From Cristatella mucedo (Eukaryota; Bryozoa; Phylactolaemata; Cristatellidae): a DNA stretch of 64,000 nt. Positions within the stretch are counted from its first letter, which is position 1. The number at the start of each line of letters is the position of its first letter. The position numbers and the translations under genes were made by a program. The stretch is from NCBI GenBank assembly GCA_009760855.2, contig WPIO01000047.1, positions 1,461,001-1,525,000 of the forward strand, in the 5' to 3' direction. Of the stretch, positions 34,884 through 44,700 are shown piece by piece. The notes beneath the pieces were generated by a model. That model saw only the letters and a program-made list of their open reading frames with translations. It made no database searches and was not told where the DNA came from.

Positions 34884-35210
34884 ATGGTAGGACGGAGACA
34901 CTGGTCGCTTCTTCTCCTCCCCTTGATTAATCAAGTTTTATGTTCGCTGCACAGAATCACAAATACCCTGGTCAGCTCTCCGCTGAGATTTTTCGTGAGA
35001 GCAGAACCTCGAGGGCTATCGGCTCGCTTTCAGAGACGCTTCTTCGCAGCAGAAGTAGTAGGAAGTGAAGGCAAGTCAGAAGAGAAGCAGCCGAAGCGAG
35101 CCGAGCCGGGTGAAAAAAGGCAAAAAACAGCGCCAGTAGTGGCGTCATTAAAGACAGCGCCTGCGCCAAGAAAATGTTTAATAATAATAGTAATAATGTA
35201 CTTGATATAA
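34884..35210 (+). CDS. Hypothetical ORF of 108 codons running into an L2 end
   Basis: The ATG has a good context (A at -3, G at +4). The N-terminus is hydrophobic (WSLLLLPLINQVL) and could act as a signal or targeting peptide; the middle is Lys/Glu/Arg-rich. The last dozen codons read into the ATT tail of an L2-A 3' end (from about 35180), so the natural end is lost or the frame is chance. No family recognised. It could be a first exon truncated by the insertion, or not a gene. Confidence 0.2.
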   Translation: MVGRRHWSLLLLPLINQVLCSLHRITNTLVSSPLRFFVRAEPRGLSARFQRRFFAAEVVGSEGKSEEKQPKRAEPGEKRQKTAPVVASLKTAPAPRKCLIIIVIMYLI

Positions 35211-35275
35211 AGCGCCCTCGGAGAACTTAATCTCTTTCTAGGCGCTTTACATTTGCGGCAAAGGGAGGAAATTCC
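35180..35275 (-). mobile_element. L2-A 3' hairpin only (minus strand)
   Basis: AAT tail, then the AAAGCGCCCTC...GGCGCTTTAC hairpin and TGCGGCAAAGGGAGG block in reverse orientation, with no ORF or longer 3' UTR attached. A very short 5'-truncated L2-A insertion. Confidence 0.85.
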
Positions 35276-35920
35276 CCACTTTAGATCCTAACAAGCAAAA
35301 GGAACGACCGCCTAGTCTACAATTTTTTAAGTGGGACAGCCAGGATATGTGAATCATATGATCTTAAAACACGAGCTGGTACAAATTCAAATTAATAGCT
35401 CGGAATTTTGGCTCCGCTTTTCAATAGATAGCCCGTCAAGTTATATAAGAACAAGGGGCGTGACATGGCACGATCATCTTGTAGACCAGCTCGCCCCTTC
35501 CCGCTCTCTCGTTCATGGCAAATTTAAATTAGGGCTATTATTCATCAGCGTGAGATAGTTCTGGACAAAGCAATCGTATCAATGATCGACACTGAGAACA
35601 TAACAGCAGATAGTCAGAGGCCGTCCTCACTTAGCTGCTCCTTAGACAAGCCTATACTCCTCGCACTTCCTCCTGCTAGCCTATACTCTATGCCTGCTGC
35701 TGTCAAAAGCGTGAACTTACCGTCATCTTTAACAGTGCCAGGAGCGGCTGCGTTACAGGCTAGGGTGCTTGCACTAAGAGAGTGTAGAAGCGAGTCACAG
35801 TGCCTCGGTCCTACTGAGCACAAGGATCGATCGTCGACGGTCTTCAATTTGAAATGCTGGACACTTACAACTCGAATTAAGCCGACAAACACAAGATTAA
35901 GCGAAAGACAAATTTGAAAA
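35276..35920. other. Unassigned stretch
   Basis: No exon or repeat family recognised. Confidence 0.35.
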
Positions 35921-36508
35921 ATGAATGATAAAACCAACCTACTAGCTATGGGCAAACCAAGTGCGATTCAGAAATTAGAAAGGCTAGCGCTTAAAATTGG
36001 CTCTACCCGCATATCTCCTGCTGAATCTGCACGAACTCTAGGTGTCATGTTCCGGTGACCTCTCGTTAGAGGACCACATCAGCTCCACAATCAAGTCTGC
36101 CTACTTTTAGCTACATAACATTGCTAAAATTCGGGCTTGTTTAGATAAGGATACCACGTCTAAGCTGGTCCATGCATTTGTGGTGTCCCGTCTTGACTTC
36201 TGTCACTCACTTCTTGCTGGTCTACCGCCCTGTGCACTCAGGTGCTTACAGCTGGTGCAAAACTCTGCAGCCAGGCTTTTCTGTCGTGAGCGTCGCAGTT
36301 GCCACATCACACCACTTCTCGCAGACCTGCACTGGCTAAAAGTCAAGCAACATATCGACCAAGGTTTTGTCGCTCACTTTTAGGTACCTTTATTCTTTGG
36401 CTCCAGCCTACCTATCAGATCTACTTCCCCAACAGGCTAAGCATCGTACCAACCACTTTTCGGAATCTAACTGTTTACCAACATCTCGTACACACCTCAA
36501 ATCCTTTG
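35921..36508 (+). mobile_element. L2-A LINE copy, left half (split by Gypsy element)
   Basis: Begins in the [15 protein letters not shown] segment and reads through [33 protein letters not shown] and [14 protein letters not shown] with frameshifts, to the CCTCAAATCCTTTG point just before GGAGACCGTGC in the intact copy. There the LTR element starts; the copy resumes at 41440. Confidence 0.88.
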
Positions 36509-36958
36509 TGTAATGATAAGACGCAGCACAACGAACAGACCACGTTTATTGGTGTGGTCTGAGTATATGCAGGCCGGTACCGCTCCTTTCGTAAACAGCT
36601 ATCAGGAGCATCACCGGTGGTGCAAAGCTGTGGTCCGCCTGTGGTGTGGTTTGGACAGGCTGGTAACCACAGTCAGATGGTGGATTCACCATCGGGGTCG
36701 GCAAAAACACAGCCGTGGGCGAGGAGGGGATTCAGTGGGGAGAGAGGGGCGAGTGAAGTCGTGCTCCCTCTGCTCTGTAGTAGAATAAACTGTGGTGTTT
36801 GTTCTGTGCGGGCGTTCTTCGTGCAAGGCGTTCTTCGTGCAAGGCGCATCGAAGCACAATTGGCAACCATCTTATGTCGGCTCCAGGACCGTACCGTGAG
36901 CGAGGCCTCTCCTGGTTGGTCACGTCGTTGTGGCTCCGCCCGATAGCTCTGTTATCCA
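36509..36958 (-). repeat. 3' LTR of the Gypsy element (about 450 bp)
   Basis: Starts TGTAATGATAAGACGCAGCA (plus-strand view) and ends near GCTCTGTTATCCA. The first 44 bases and the last 95 or so match the other LTR, but the middle 311 bases (between two ATTGG words at 36548-36552 and 36859-36863) are absent there. An internal tandem duplication (GGCGTTCTTCGTGCAA twice, about 36811-36842) is visible. Confidence 0.9.
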
Positions 36959-36975
36959 AATCTTCCCTCCAAATA
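36959..36975 (-). promoter_or_regulatory. Polypurine tract of the Gypsy element
   Basis: On the minus strand TTTGGAGGGAAGATT lies directly before the 3' LTR, the expected position of the plus-strand primer. Confidence 0.6.
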
Positions 36976-36979
36976 GCAA

Positions 36980-37735
36980 CTGCCTCATTTTCAAAGATCG
37001 AGCCTTCGGACTGGCTTTGCCAGCCTGCCAGGCCTTGTTGTCGTTTGACCTTGAGAGGTGTGCATCTCATCGGCAATACTTGGAGACTGATCTTGAACTG
37101 CAGGTGTAGGTTTCGGTAGATGTAGGTGACACGTGGATCGGTGTCACTCGGTCGAAGATGCCTTCTGTTCCGCCGAAGAGTGCTGCCATTGTCAGTCTGC
37201 ACGACAAACGACCGGGGTACACTTGCTTGAGCCGTCACCTTTGCATGTGTGCTCCAGCTTTTTTCACCATCAGTCCGCACTAATACCGGTTGGCCGGGTT
37301 GAAGATGTGGAAGTGGGCGAGCAGAATGACGGCGATCGTGGTAGTGCTGTTGAAGCTCTTTTGCACGGTCGTCGTTGAGTTGCACTTTTTCTGTTGCAGG
37401 CCATTGTTGTTCGACATGCCGAGGGAGCACTGGCAACTTCGTCCTAATCTGCCGTCCCATGATCAGTTGTGTCGGGCTGAAGCCTGTAGGGGTGCGTGGC
37501 GTCGACCTCTGTATCATTCATGCGAGGCACGGATCAGGCTGCCTCACAATAGATTTGGCAATTTGCACCGCTCTTTCCACTTCTCCGTTCGCTTGTGGAA
37601 AATGTGGGCTGGTCGTAACATGTTTGAACCCATATCGTCTCGCGAAATCGCCAAATTCGTGAGATGAAAATTGTGGACCGTTGTCAGAATGCAACGACTC
37701 TGGTATGCCCCTTTGAAATTTCGGAAGTAACACGA
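36980..37735 (-). pseudogene. Gypsy integrase remnant
   Basis: The minus frame shows [11 protein letters not shown] with the second catalytic Asp, [14 protein letters not shown] with the catalytic Glu, and after one in-frame stop the conserved TPTGFSPTQLIMGR and LQPGQPVLVRTDG blocks of the C-terminal part. The first catalytic Asp and the zinc-binding N-terminal domain are missing because the deletion joins the RT directly to this part. The enzyme would insert element DNA into the genome; this one is inactive. Confidence 0.88.
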
Positions 37736-38087
37736 CGCAATCTATCGTCATGCTCAGCCGCCGTGGATCCATAAACCAAAACATCGTCCATGTAAATGGC
37801 TACACCTTCGATCTCACCCAAGAGGTCATGAATCAGTCGCTAAAAGATTTCCGGTGCGCTAGTTATGCCAAAGGGCAGCTGGCGAAAACAAAAAAGTCCA
37901 AACGGTGTTATAAACGTTGTTAAGAGAGTGCTCTCGTGGGTCAACGGAATAGCCCAAAATCTGCTTGAGGCGTCCAACTTTGAGAACATTGTAGCACCAA
38001 CAAGCTGAGGCAAAATCTCATCAAGCGTATGTAGCACGTACCTTTCACGAACCACTGCTTGATTTAAGCACTTCAGGTCGACACAAA
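37736..38087 (-). pseudogene. Gypsy reverse transcriptase, second half
   Basis: Minus frame: VDLKCLNQAVVRERY, FSKLDASSRFWAIPL (first catalytic Asp block), LPFGITSAPEIF, a stop in place of the next codon, then [11 protein letters not shown] with the YMDD active site. Soon after EHDDRLRRV the sequence jumps to the integrase, so thumb and RNase H are lost. The first half of this RT lies beyond the L2-A insertion, from 39820 on. Confidence 0.88.
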
Positions 38088-39819
38088 TAATAATAATAAT
38101 AATAAGTCACTTGATAAAGCGCCCTCAGAGAACATAATCTCTCTCTGGGCGCTTTACATTAGCTGCAAAGTGAAACGCAATTGAATGATAAATAAAATCA
38201 TACTTAAAAAACAAATAAAATGAATAATATGGTTAGGGGTGACATGCACAGGGTCAGCATGCAAATGTGGTTAGTGGCAGCATGCACAGTGTCAGCACGC
38301 ATAAGCACATCAAGGACGAATCACAGGGACCCACTAAATGCTGTCCTAAATAGGTGTGTTTTTAGGTTCCTTTTAAATGTGGTCAGGTCAGGGGATGTTC
38401 TGATGCAGGTCGGGAGGGAGTTCCAGGCTGTGGGAGCATACGAACTAAATGCACGGTCTCCAAAGGATATAAGGTTTGTACGAGGTATTTCCAGACTGTT
38501 GGATTCCGAAAAGCGGTTGGTACGATGCTTGGCCTGATGGTGGAGTATATCTGAAAGATAGGCTGGAGCCATAGAATGAAGAGACCTAAAAGTGAGCGAC
38601 AAAACCTTGAAGTCAATCCGTTGCCTCACTGGTAGCCAGTGCAGGTCGGCGAGAAGTGGAGTAATGTGGCAACTGCGACGCTCACGACAGACAAGTCTAG
38701 CTGCCGAGTTTTGCACCATCTGCAATCGCCTGATCGCACATGCTGGTAGGCCAGTAAGCAGTGAGTTGCAGAAGTCGAGACGGGATGTCACGAATGCATG
38801 GACCAACTTGGACGTGGTATCTTTATCTAAACAGGCCCGAATTTTAGCAATGTTGTGAAGCTGAAAATAGGCGGATTTGACTGTGGAGCTGATATGGTCG
38901 TCTAACGAGAGGTCGCTTTGGAATATGACACCTAGATTTCGAGCTGATTCAACTGGAGATATGCTGGCAGAGCCAACTTTGAGAGTCAGCCTTTCCAATT
39001 TCTGAATAACACTAGGTTTGCCCATAACTAGTAAGTTAGTTTTATCATCGTTTAGTTTTAGAAAATTTGCTGCCAACCATGTGCGGATGTCATCAATGCA
39101 AGCAGCTAGTGAGTTGAGAGAATTTGAGGTGCTCGAAGGCTGGGAGGGATCAAAGCAAAGGTACAACTGAGTGTCATCCGCATAGAAGTGAAAGCCTAGA
39201 TTGTGCTTGGCGATAACATCAGGAAGAGGCAGAGTATAAACCGTGAAAAGAACCGGACCTAGCACTGAGCCCTGAGGTACTCCATATTTTAGAGGTACTT
39301 CAGATGATCTTTGTCCATTCACGTCAATACTCTGGAGTCTCCCACTGAGATAGGACCTGAACCACTGCAGAGCAGTGCCAGTGATGCCCAGGCGAGATGA
39401 GAGGCGCTCTAGAAGAACTTTGTGATCGATGGTGTCAAAAGCTGCCGAAAGATCAAGCAAAACTAGTAGAGACACTCTACCCATGTCTGCATTCCTAAGT
39501 AGGTCGTTGTATACCCGAAGCAATGCTGACTCTGTGGAGTGATTAGCTCTAAAGCCAGACTGGAACTTACTAGCAAGGTGTGAGGTTTTGATATACGAGT
39601 TCAGCTGGTCCGCCACGACCTGTTCGAGTTTCTTAGATAGGAATGGTAGAAGGGAAACTGGGCGGTAGTTGCTTAAGTTCTCTTGGTCTAGTGTAGCTTT
39701 CTTGAGAAGTGGCCTGACTACAGCTTTTTTGAAAGGTGCTGGGACATGACCTGAGGCTAATGACATATTAATTATGTTAGTTATGCATGGCAGCAGCAGA
39801 TCAATGCAACGTAGGAGCA
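38088..39819 (-). mobile_element. L2-A LINE copy nested in the Gypsy RT gene (minus strand)
   Basis: A 1.7-kb, 5'-truncated copy with ATT tail (38088-38103), hairpin (about 38113-38157), 3' UTR and an almost intact RT-to-C-terminus frame ending at 38321. It shows [49 protein letters not shown] and LLADLHWLPVRQR. The break interrupts the Gypsy codons for RLC-VDLK; CAAA is found at both edges (38084-38087 and 39818-39821), a possible 4-bp target duplication. It shares orientation with its host. The first 17 or so codons of the 516-codon open frame come from Gypsy sequence in another frame. Confidence 0.93.
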
Positions 39820-40725
39820 AAGGCGCACTTTGCCGTTGGGCTTCAGGACCGGTACGATTGGGGAACACCACTCGGTCGGCTCCGATACACGTTCCACGAT
39901 GCCGTTCTTCTCAATTCGAAGAAGTTCGTCATTGGCCAAAGGGAACAGTGGTATGGGTATGCGGCGGGCTGTATTTACGCAGTATGGTTCCACATCAGGT
40001 TTGAGACGAATTTTCACCGGCTGGCATCGCATCAATCCGATCTCTCCAAATACCGGGTCTCGAAGAATAGTCTCCTCTACGCTGAGTTTAACCAGTCCCA
40101 AGCACAGAGAAGCGAGTCGGCTGAGATTATTTCTTGCTCCAGCGACTACGTAGACTGGCAGAAGATAAATCATTCTTTTCCGCTTTAACCTCGCTTTGAA
40201 GGTACCCTTACAAGCCAGGCGGTCGCCGACGCTGTGTAATTTAGCTGCTGTAGGCTCGAGGCGAGGTGGTCGTAGCAGTCGACCATACGTGTCTTCCGTA
40301 ATGACGGTTACGTCAGTGCCACTATATATTTTAAACGGAATGTTCATTCCATACCCGAACAAATCCACTTGCCAGGGGGATGATGCCCTTGCCGACTGGC
40401 ACTCCACCGCTACAGGCTTTGTAACGGCATCTACGGTGTAGTTCTCACTGTCGGATTCAGCCGCTATCTCTCTTATTTTAGCGTTGGGTTTTCTGCGTGA
40501 TTTACACCGAAATGCATAGTGGCCTACCTTCCCACAGGTATTGCAACGGCGGTCGCGCGCTGGGCAGTGTGCAAAAGTGGGAGCCGAGTTACAGTTCCGG
40601 CACCTGTTAGCTTCTTTTACGTCATCGAAAAGCTTAACTCTCCTACGGTCTGTGCGGCTGCTAGCCTCTAAGACAGGGCTCAGGACAGTCGGCGGACTGT
40701 GGTCGCCGATGAACCTCAGAGACAT
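39820..40725 (-). pseudogene. Gypsy nucleocapsid, protease and RT first half
   Basis: Minus frame: ANRCRNC then two cysteine clusters, the second a CX2CX4HX4C knuckle (CNTCGKVGHYAFRC) that would bind RNA; then the protease region, where the usual catalytic D-S-G reads Y-S-G (FKIYSGTDVTVI), so the catalytic Asp appears lost; then the RT start (IEKNGIVERVSEPTEWCSPI, VLKPNGKVRLC). The L2-A insertion interrupts the next codons. It overlaps gag in another frame by about 65 bases. Confidence 0.88.
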
Positions 40726-41253
40726 CTGAAACCGGGTGCTGCAGACTCAGCTGTGATTTTACCGTCTCCGTCTGACGCGCCTTTTGTACTGCCACAGTTA
40801 ACGTAAGGACGGGGATTAGTAGCAGGGCTTCTGAAAGTTTAAGGTCGGACAAGCCCACAACCAAGCGATCTCGGACCAACTCATCTTTCATCGCGCCGTA
40901 TTCGCAGTGCGAAGCTAAATCAAGTAGTGCGCGTATGAATGCCTCTGCAGATTCCCCCAGATGTTGAGAGCGGCAGTTGAACATAGCCCGATCGTGGATC
41001 ATATTCCTTCGTGGTATGAAATAATTATCAAACTTGCCCAAGATGAGATCCGACGTCTTCACTTGGTCGACCTCATAGGTAAAGGTGTCGAAAATTGCTT
41101 CAGCTTGCGCCCCCGTGGCGTACAAGAGCGTACTTATCTGTACGTCCTCTTCCTCCGCTGCCGTCATATAATGGCGAAAACAACTTCTCCAAGCCGTCCA
41201 TTACGCCGGCTGATCAAATGTTGAATTCCGCTGCAGGGTTACACTTGGCCATC
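40661..41253 (-). pseudogene. Gypsy gag (capsid) remnant
   Basis: A long open frame (168 codons from 41167) has LLYATGAQAEAIFDTF, FDNYFIPRRNMIHDRAMFN and LRDRLVVGL-like (VRDRLVVGLSD) blocks typical of the capsid of Gypsy elements. An ATG GCC at 41253-41248 just downstream of the primer site is the likelier original start; a frame change and a stop lie between it and 41167. The protein would build the particle that packages element RNA. Confidence 0.85.
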
Positions 41254-41282
41254 TCTTTGATTTTCAGGGCGAAACTCTATAA

Positions 41283-41299
41283 CTTCACCGCTGCCACCA
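41283..41299 (-). promoter_or_regulatory. Gypsy tRNA primer-binding site
   Basis: On the minus strand TGGTGGCAGCGGTGAAG directly follows the 5' LTR. A TGG start complements the CCA end of a tRNA; the tRNA identity is not assigned. Confidence 0.75.
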
Positions 41300-41439
41300 T
41301 GTAATGATAAGACGCAGCACAACGAACAGACCACGTTTATTGGCAGCCGTTTTATGTCGGCTCCAGGACCGCACCGTGAGCGAGGCCCCTCCTGGTTGGT
41401 CACGTTGTTGTGGCTCCGCCCGATAGCTCTGTTATCACA
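41300..41439 (-). repeat. 5' LTR of the Gypsy element, internally deleted (140 bp)
   Basis: Same ends as the 450-bp partner (TGTAATGATAAG ... CTGTTATCACA) but lacking the 311 bp that lie between two ATTGG words in the partner; one ATTGG remains. This looks like a deletion by pairing of short direct repeats, after insertion or in the copied template. Confidence 0.9.
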
Positions 41440-41775
41440 CTTTAGAGACCGTGCATTTAGTTTGTATGCTCCTAAATCCTGGAACTCACTCCTGACTTCC
41501 GTCACAACATCCCTGACGTGACCACATTTAAAAAGAACTTCAAAATGCACCTATTTAGAACAGCATTTAGTGGGTTCTTGTGATTCGACCTTTATGTGCT
41601 TATGAGTGCTGACACTGTGCATGCTGCCACTAACCGCATTTGCATGCTGACCCTGTGCATACCACCCTTAATTATATTAGTCTGGTTGCTTATTGAGCAT
41701 GCTAACCTTGCAGAAAATGTAAAGCACTTAGAAAGAGATTGAATTCTCTGAGTTCGCTTTATTAAGTATGGTGTT
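41440..41775 (+). mobile_element. L2-A LINE copy, right half
   Basis: Resumes with CTTTAGAGACCGTGCATTTAG, exactly where the left half (ending 36508) broke off, and continues through the C-terminal codons ([13 protein letters not shown]-like), the 3' UTR and a mutated hairpin (about 41720-41762). Confidence 0.9.
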
Positions 41776-42885
41776 ATCAATATGAAAATAACTTGTGGTT
41801 TTCTCACGGCCCACAACTCATGGCTCACAACATGCCTGGGCAGTTTTAACCCCGCGTATACTCAGGTCTGGGGATATACTCTATCCGGCTACACCACCGG
41901 CCAAGACCGATCTGAGGGTCGCGAAGCAATTAATACTGCCAGTATACCCGACTCGAAATCGGTCACCATTTTAGTTGGTTCTTCTCCGTCTGCTAGTACG
42001 GTAGGGCGCTATTCCCGTTTACGAACTAACAATCGCCAAGAAGTACATCGTTGTCAATGTCTGAGACCGAGCTAGGACAAGGTTCAGCATGACCGGCCGC
42101 TCGGGTCGCATCGGCGAGCCCCCGTCCGTCTATCTGGAGCAAGTCACGGCTCAGTGCCCGCCTACCACGTTTAGGTCGGCAAACAAATCCCGCCCCTTCA
42201 GCTAAACCCCACTGGCCACTCGGCCTCGCGGCGAGCTACGTCCCTCCGCTCCGGACATTGGTGCCAGCAAACTTGAGTGATGCATGCCGGTTGTGGCACT
42301 TGCACTTCCCTATTCTTGGCCATCAGCCAAACTTCGCCTTGCGGTGTGGCTATGATTTTTCTTCGCTAAGCAGACCGTGAGGAATGCGGGCAACTTTGTG
42401 TGAGGCTGATTTATTTATTTATGCTCGCAGGCTTTGCCCGCCGCAAAGGAAAACCAGTATCATTCTGACGTCAGCCGCGCCAGCACTGTTGAAGCTATCC
42501 GCCACCCTTTCCCCCCCCCCGCTTCTTTTCTACTCGAACCGTTGGTGCGAACGTTAGCTGGACGCTGCTGCCGAGGGCTTTCGCTATCTTGCAGATGCAC
42601 GCGCCAGCTTATCTCATCGTCGTGGTAGCCCATTCATCGATATGCAGGAGCTGTAGATTACGCCTGAATGCAAGTTCGAAGATCTTGTACAGCTACCTGC
42701 TGCTGGACGTTCAGCCGCGTTCTCGTTTCCCCTGATCTCTCTCAAACGACAACGTTTGCTACGCTCAGGTCTCATAATCGATGGGGCATTGCACAAATGT
42801 TTACCGATATGACTTTTTCACATTCATCTGCTCCTACTCGGTTCCCGTCTGCTTTGGGCTGCGAGGCATCGCTTGGGGCAGTTAC
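41776..42885. other. Unassigned G/C-rich stretch
   Basis: No exon or repeat family recognised; a poly-C run near 42513. Short open frames have no motif. Confidence 0.35.
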
Positions 42886-43065
42886 AACGTAGCTCCCCGG
42901 CGTCTTCATAAAGCGGCGTACAATTCCATTTCGAGCGCTTTCGACGTCGAGTCCAGATTACTGCAACCTTCTCTATTCAGGACTCCGGCCTGACCCCTTA
43001 ATCACTTGCAACTGTAAAAAAACTCGTCCGGTCTCGTTGGGAGCAGCGTAGCTGCCACATCGCAC

Positions 43066-43946
43066 TACTTCCGTCTGAGCTTCGGCTCCCTACTTCCGTC
43101 TGAGCTTCGGCTCCCTACTTCCGTCTGAGCTTCGGCTCCCTACTTCCGTCTGAGCTTCGGCTCCCAACTTCCGTCTGAGCTTCGGCTCCCTACTTCCGTC
43201 TGAGCTTCGGCTCCCTACTCCCTACTTCCGTCTGAGCTTCGGCTCCCTACTTCCGTCTGAGCTTCGGCTCCCTACTTCCGTCTGAGCTTCGGCTCCCTAC
43301 TTCCGTCTGAGCTTCGGCTCCCTACTTCCGTCTGAGCTTCGGCTCCCTACTTCCGTCTGAGCTTCGGCTCCCTACTTCCGTCTGAGCTTCCCTACTTCCG
43401 CTCCCTACTTCCGTCTGAGCTTCGGCTCCCTACTTCCGTCTGAGCTTCGGCTCCCTACTTCCGTCTGAGCTTCGGCTCCCTACTTCCGTCTGAGCTTCGG
43501 CTCCCTCCCTACTTCCGTCTGAGCTTCGGCTCCCTACTTCCGTCTGAGCTTCGGCTCGGCTCCCTACTTCCGTCTGAGCTTCGGCTCCCTACTTCCCTAC
43601 TTCTGAGCTTCTCCCTACTCCCTACTTCCGTCTGAGCTGAGCTTCGGCTCCCTACTTCCGTCTGAGCTTCGGCTCCCTACTTCCGTCTGAGCTTCGGCTC
43701 GTCTGAGCTTCGGCTCCCTACTTCCGTCTGAGCTTCGGCTCCCTACTTCCGTCTGAGCTTCGGCTCCCTACTTCCGTCTGAGCTTCGGCTTCCGTCTGGC
43801 TCGGCTCCCTACTTCCGTCTGAGCTTCCTCCCTACTTCCGTCTGAGCTTCGGCTCCCTACTTCCGTCTGAGCTTCGGCTCCCTACTTCCGTCTGAGCTTC
43901 GGCTCCCTACTTCCGTCTGAGCTTCGGCTCCCTACTTCGGCTCCCT
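43066..43946. repeat. 25-bp minisatellite, about 35 units
   Basis: The unit is CTTCCGTCTGAGCTTC followed by GGCTCCCTA. Most units are identical; some are shortened or fused (for example near 43381-43400, 43500, 43590-43640, 43780-43830). The founding unit lies in the L2-like RT region coding for LLPSELRLP, the counterpart of L2-A LLADLHWLP. Confidence 0.95.
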
Positions 43947-44179
43947 TCATGATCCTCAGTCTGACTTACGTACAGGTCGCTTGACTCGCCTGCCGCAGCC
44001 TACCGACCTCATCGCGTTGTTCCCGCCTGTGGTGTCAAGTGCAATATTATTATGTGGTGCTCTCGCACCATCCGAGCCTGTCGCTCCACTCAATTCCTCG
44101 CTGTTCCTCTTGACGATCGAGCCTTCAGTTCGCACGAGCCAAAGTTTCTGGAAGTTTCTCTAGGCTTCTGTCACCGCTT

Positions 44180-44260
44180 AATAATAATAATAATCATGAT
44201 AATGCACTTGACGTACAGCGCCCTCAGAGAACTCAATCTCTTTCTAGGCACGCTGTACAT
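44180..44260 (-). mobile_element. L2-A 3' hairpin only (minus strand)
   Basis: AAT tail, then GCGCCCTCAGAGAAC...TCTTTCTAGGC in reverse orientation. No ORF attached. Inserted inside the L2-C copy between its FSSHEP and FKSLLK coding remnants. Confidence 0.85.
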
Positions 44261-44392
44261 TTGTACGCTTATAATGACTCGCATCCCTTTCAAGTCTTTG
44301 CTGAAGACGCGCCAGTTCCAGGCTCGGCAAACTCCCGCAAACTCTCAGGGAAAGAAAGCTGAGATCAAGTTCTTTTCGTTCCTGGTTGCTTT

Positions 44393-44410
44393 GCGTACGT
44401 ACGTACGTAC
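44393..44410. repeat. (CGTA)n short microsatellite
   Basis: About four and a half units in a row, self-complementary. Confidence 0.9.
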
Positions 44411-44700
44411 ACATAATTTGCACGTTGCTACCCAGGCGTGATATTTGTCAGCTGTTTCCGGCAGCTCGTTCTCGTGCGCTCTTGCGTGCCTGTCCGGAGC
44501 CTCCGATGCCTGATGATGTGCTTTACATGTTTGACGTGCCCAATGCACGCCATGCACGTCATTAGCTCTTGGCTATCGCTTCCCTTGCAGCGATTTGTAA
44601 AACAACTGGATAGAGATTAAGTGCTCTTAAGGCGTTATGCAAACGATCCGATATTATGGTTGCTGTTATCGGTATTGTTATTATTCCAGTAAGGTCGCTA

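Larger units (their letters stand above)
36509..41439 (-). mobile_element. Ty3/Gypsy LTR retrotransposon, deleted and interrupted (minus strand)
   Basis: Flanked by two LTRs with TG...CA ends and a 5-bp target duplication (CTTTG at 36504-36508, CTTTA at 41440-41444, one substitution). Reading leftwards: 5' LTR, primer-binding site, gag, nucleocapsid zinc knuckles, protease, reverse transcriptase, integrase, purine-rich tract, 3' LTR. The order protease-RT-integrase with a GPQF/DDE integrase is that of Ty3/Gypsy. RT thumb, RNase H and the integrase N-terminus are deleted, an L2-A copy sits inside the RT, and stops occur in gag and integrase, so it cannot move by itself. Confidence 0.92.
42890..44700 (+). 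mobile_element. Divergent L2-like LINE (L2-C) split by a minisatellite and a short L2-A end
   Basis: Before the minisatellite, 42945-43066 reads SPDYCNLLYSGLR and EQRSCHIALLPSEL, the region corresponding to L2-[15 protein letters not shown] and [13 protein letters not shown]. After it, 44110-44140 reads DDRAFSSHEP (L2-[11 protein letters not shown]), 44281-44325 reads PFKSLLKTRQFQA (L2-[14 protein letters not shown]), and 44590-44645 is a mutated form of the 3' hairpin. So one old element spans the minisatellite. Degree of divergence suggests a lineage other than L2-A. Confidence 0.7.

Noticed and set aside
39774-40441. Plus-strand frames over the Gypsy pol region
   Set aside because: They are antisense shadows of the minus-strand pol gene with its zinc knuckle and RT motifs.
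43066-43946. CRISPR-like array
   Set aside because: Repeats are head to tail with no unique spacers, and the genome is eukaryotic. It is a minisatellite.
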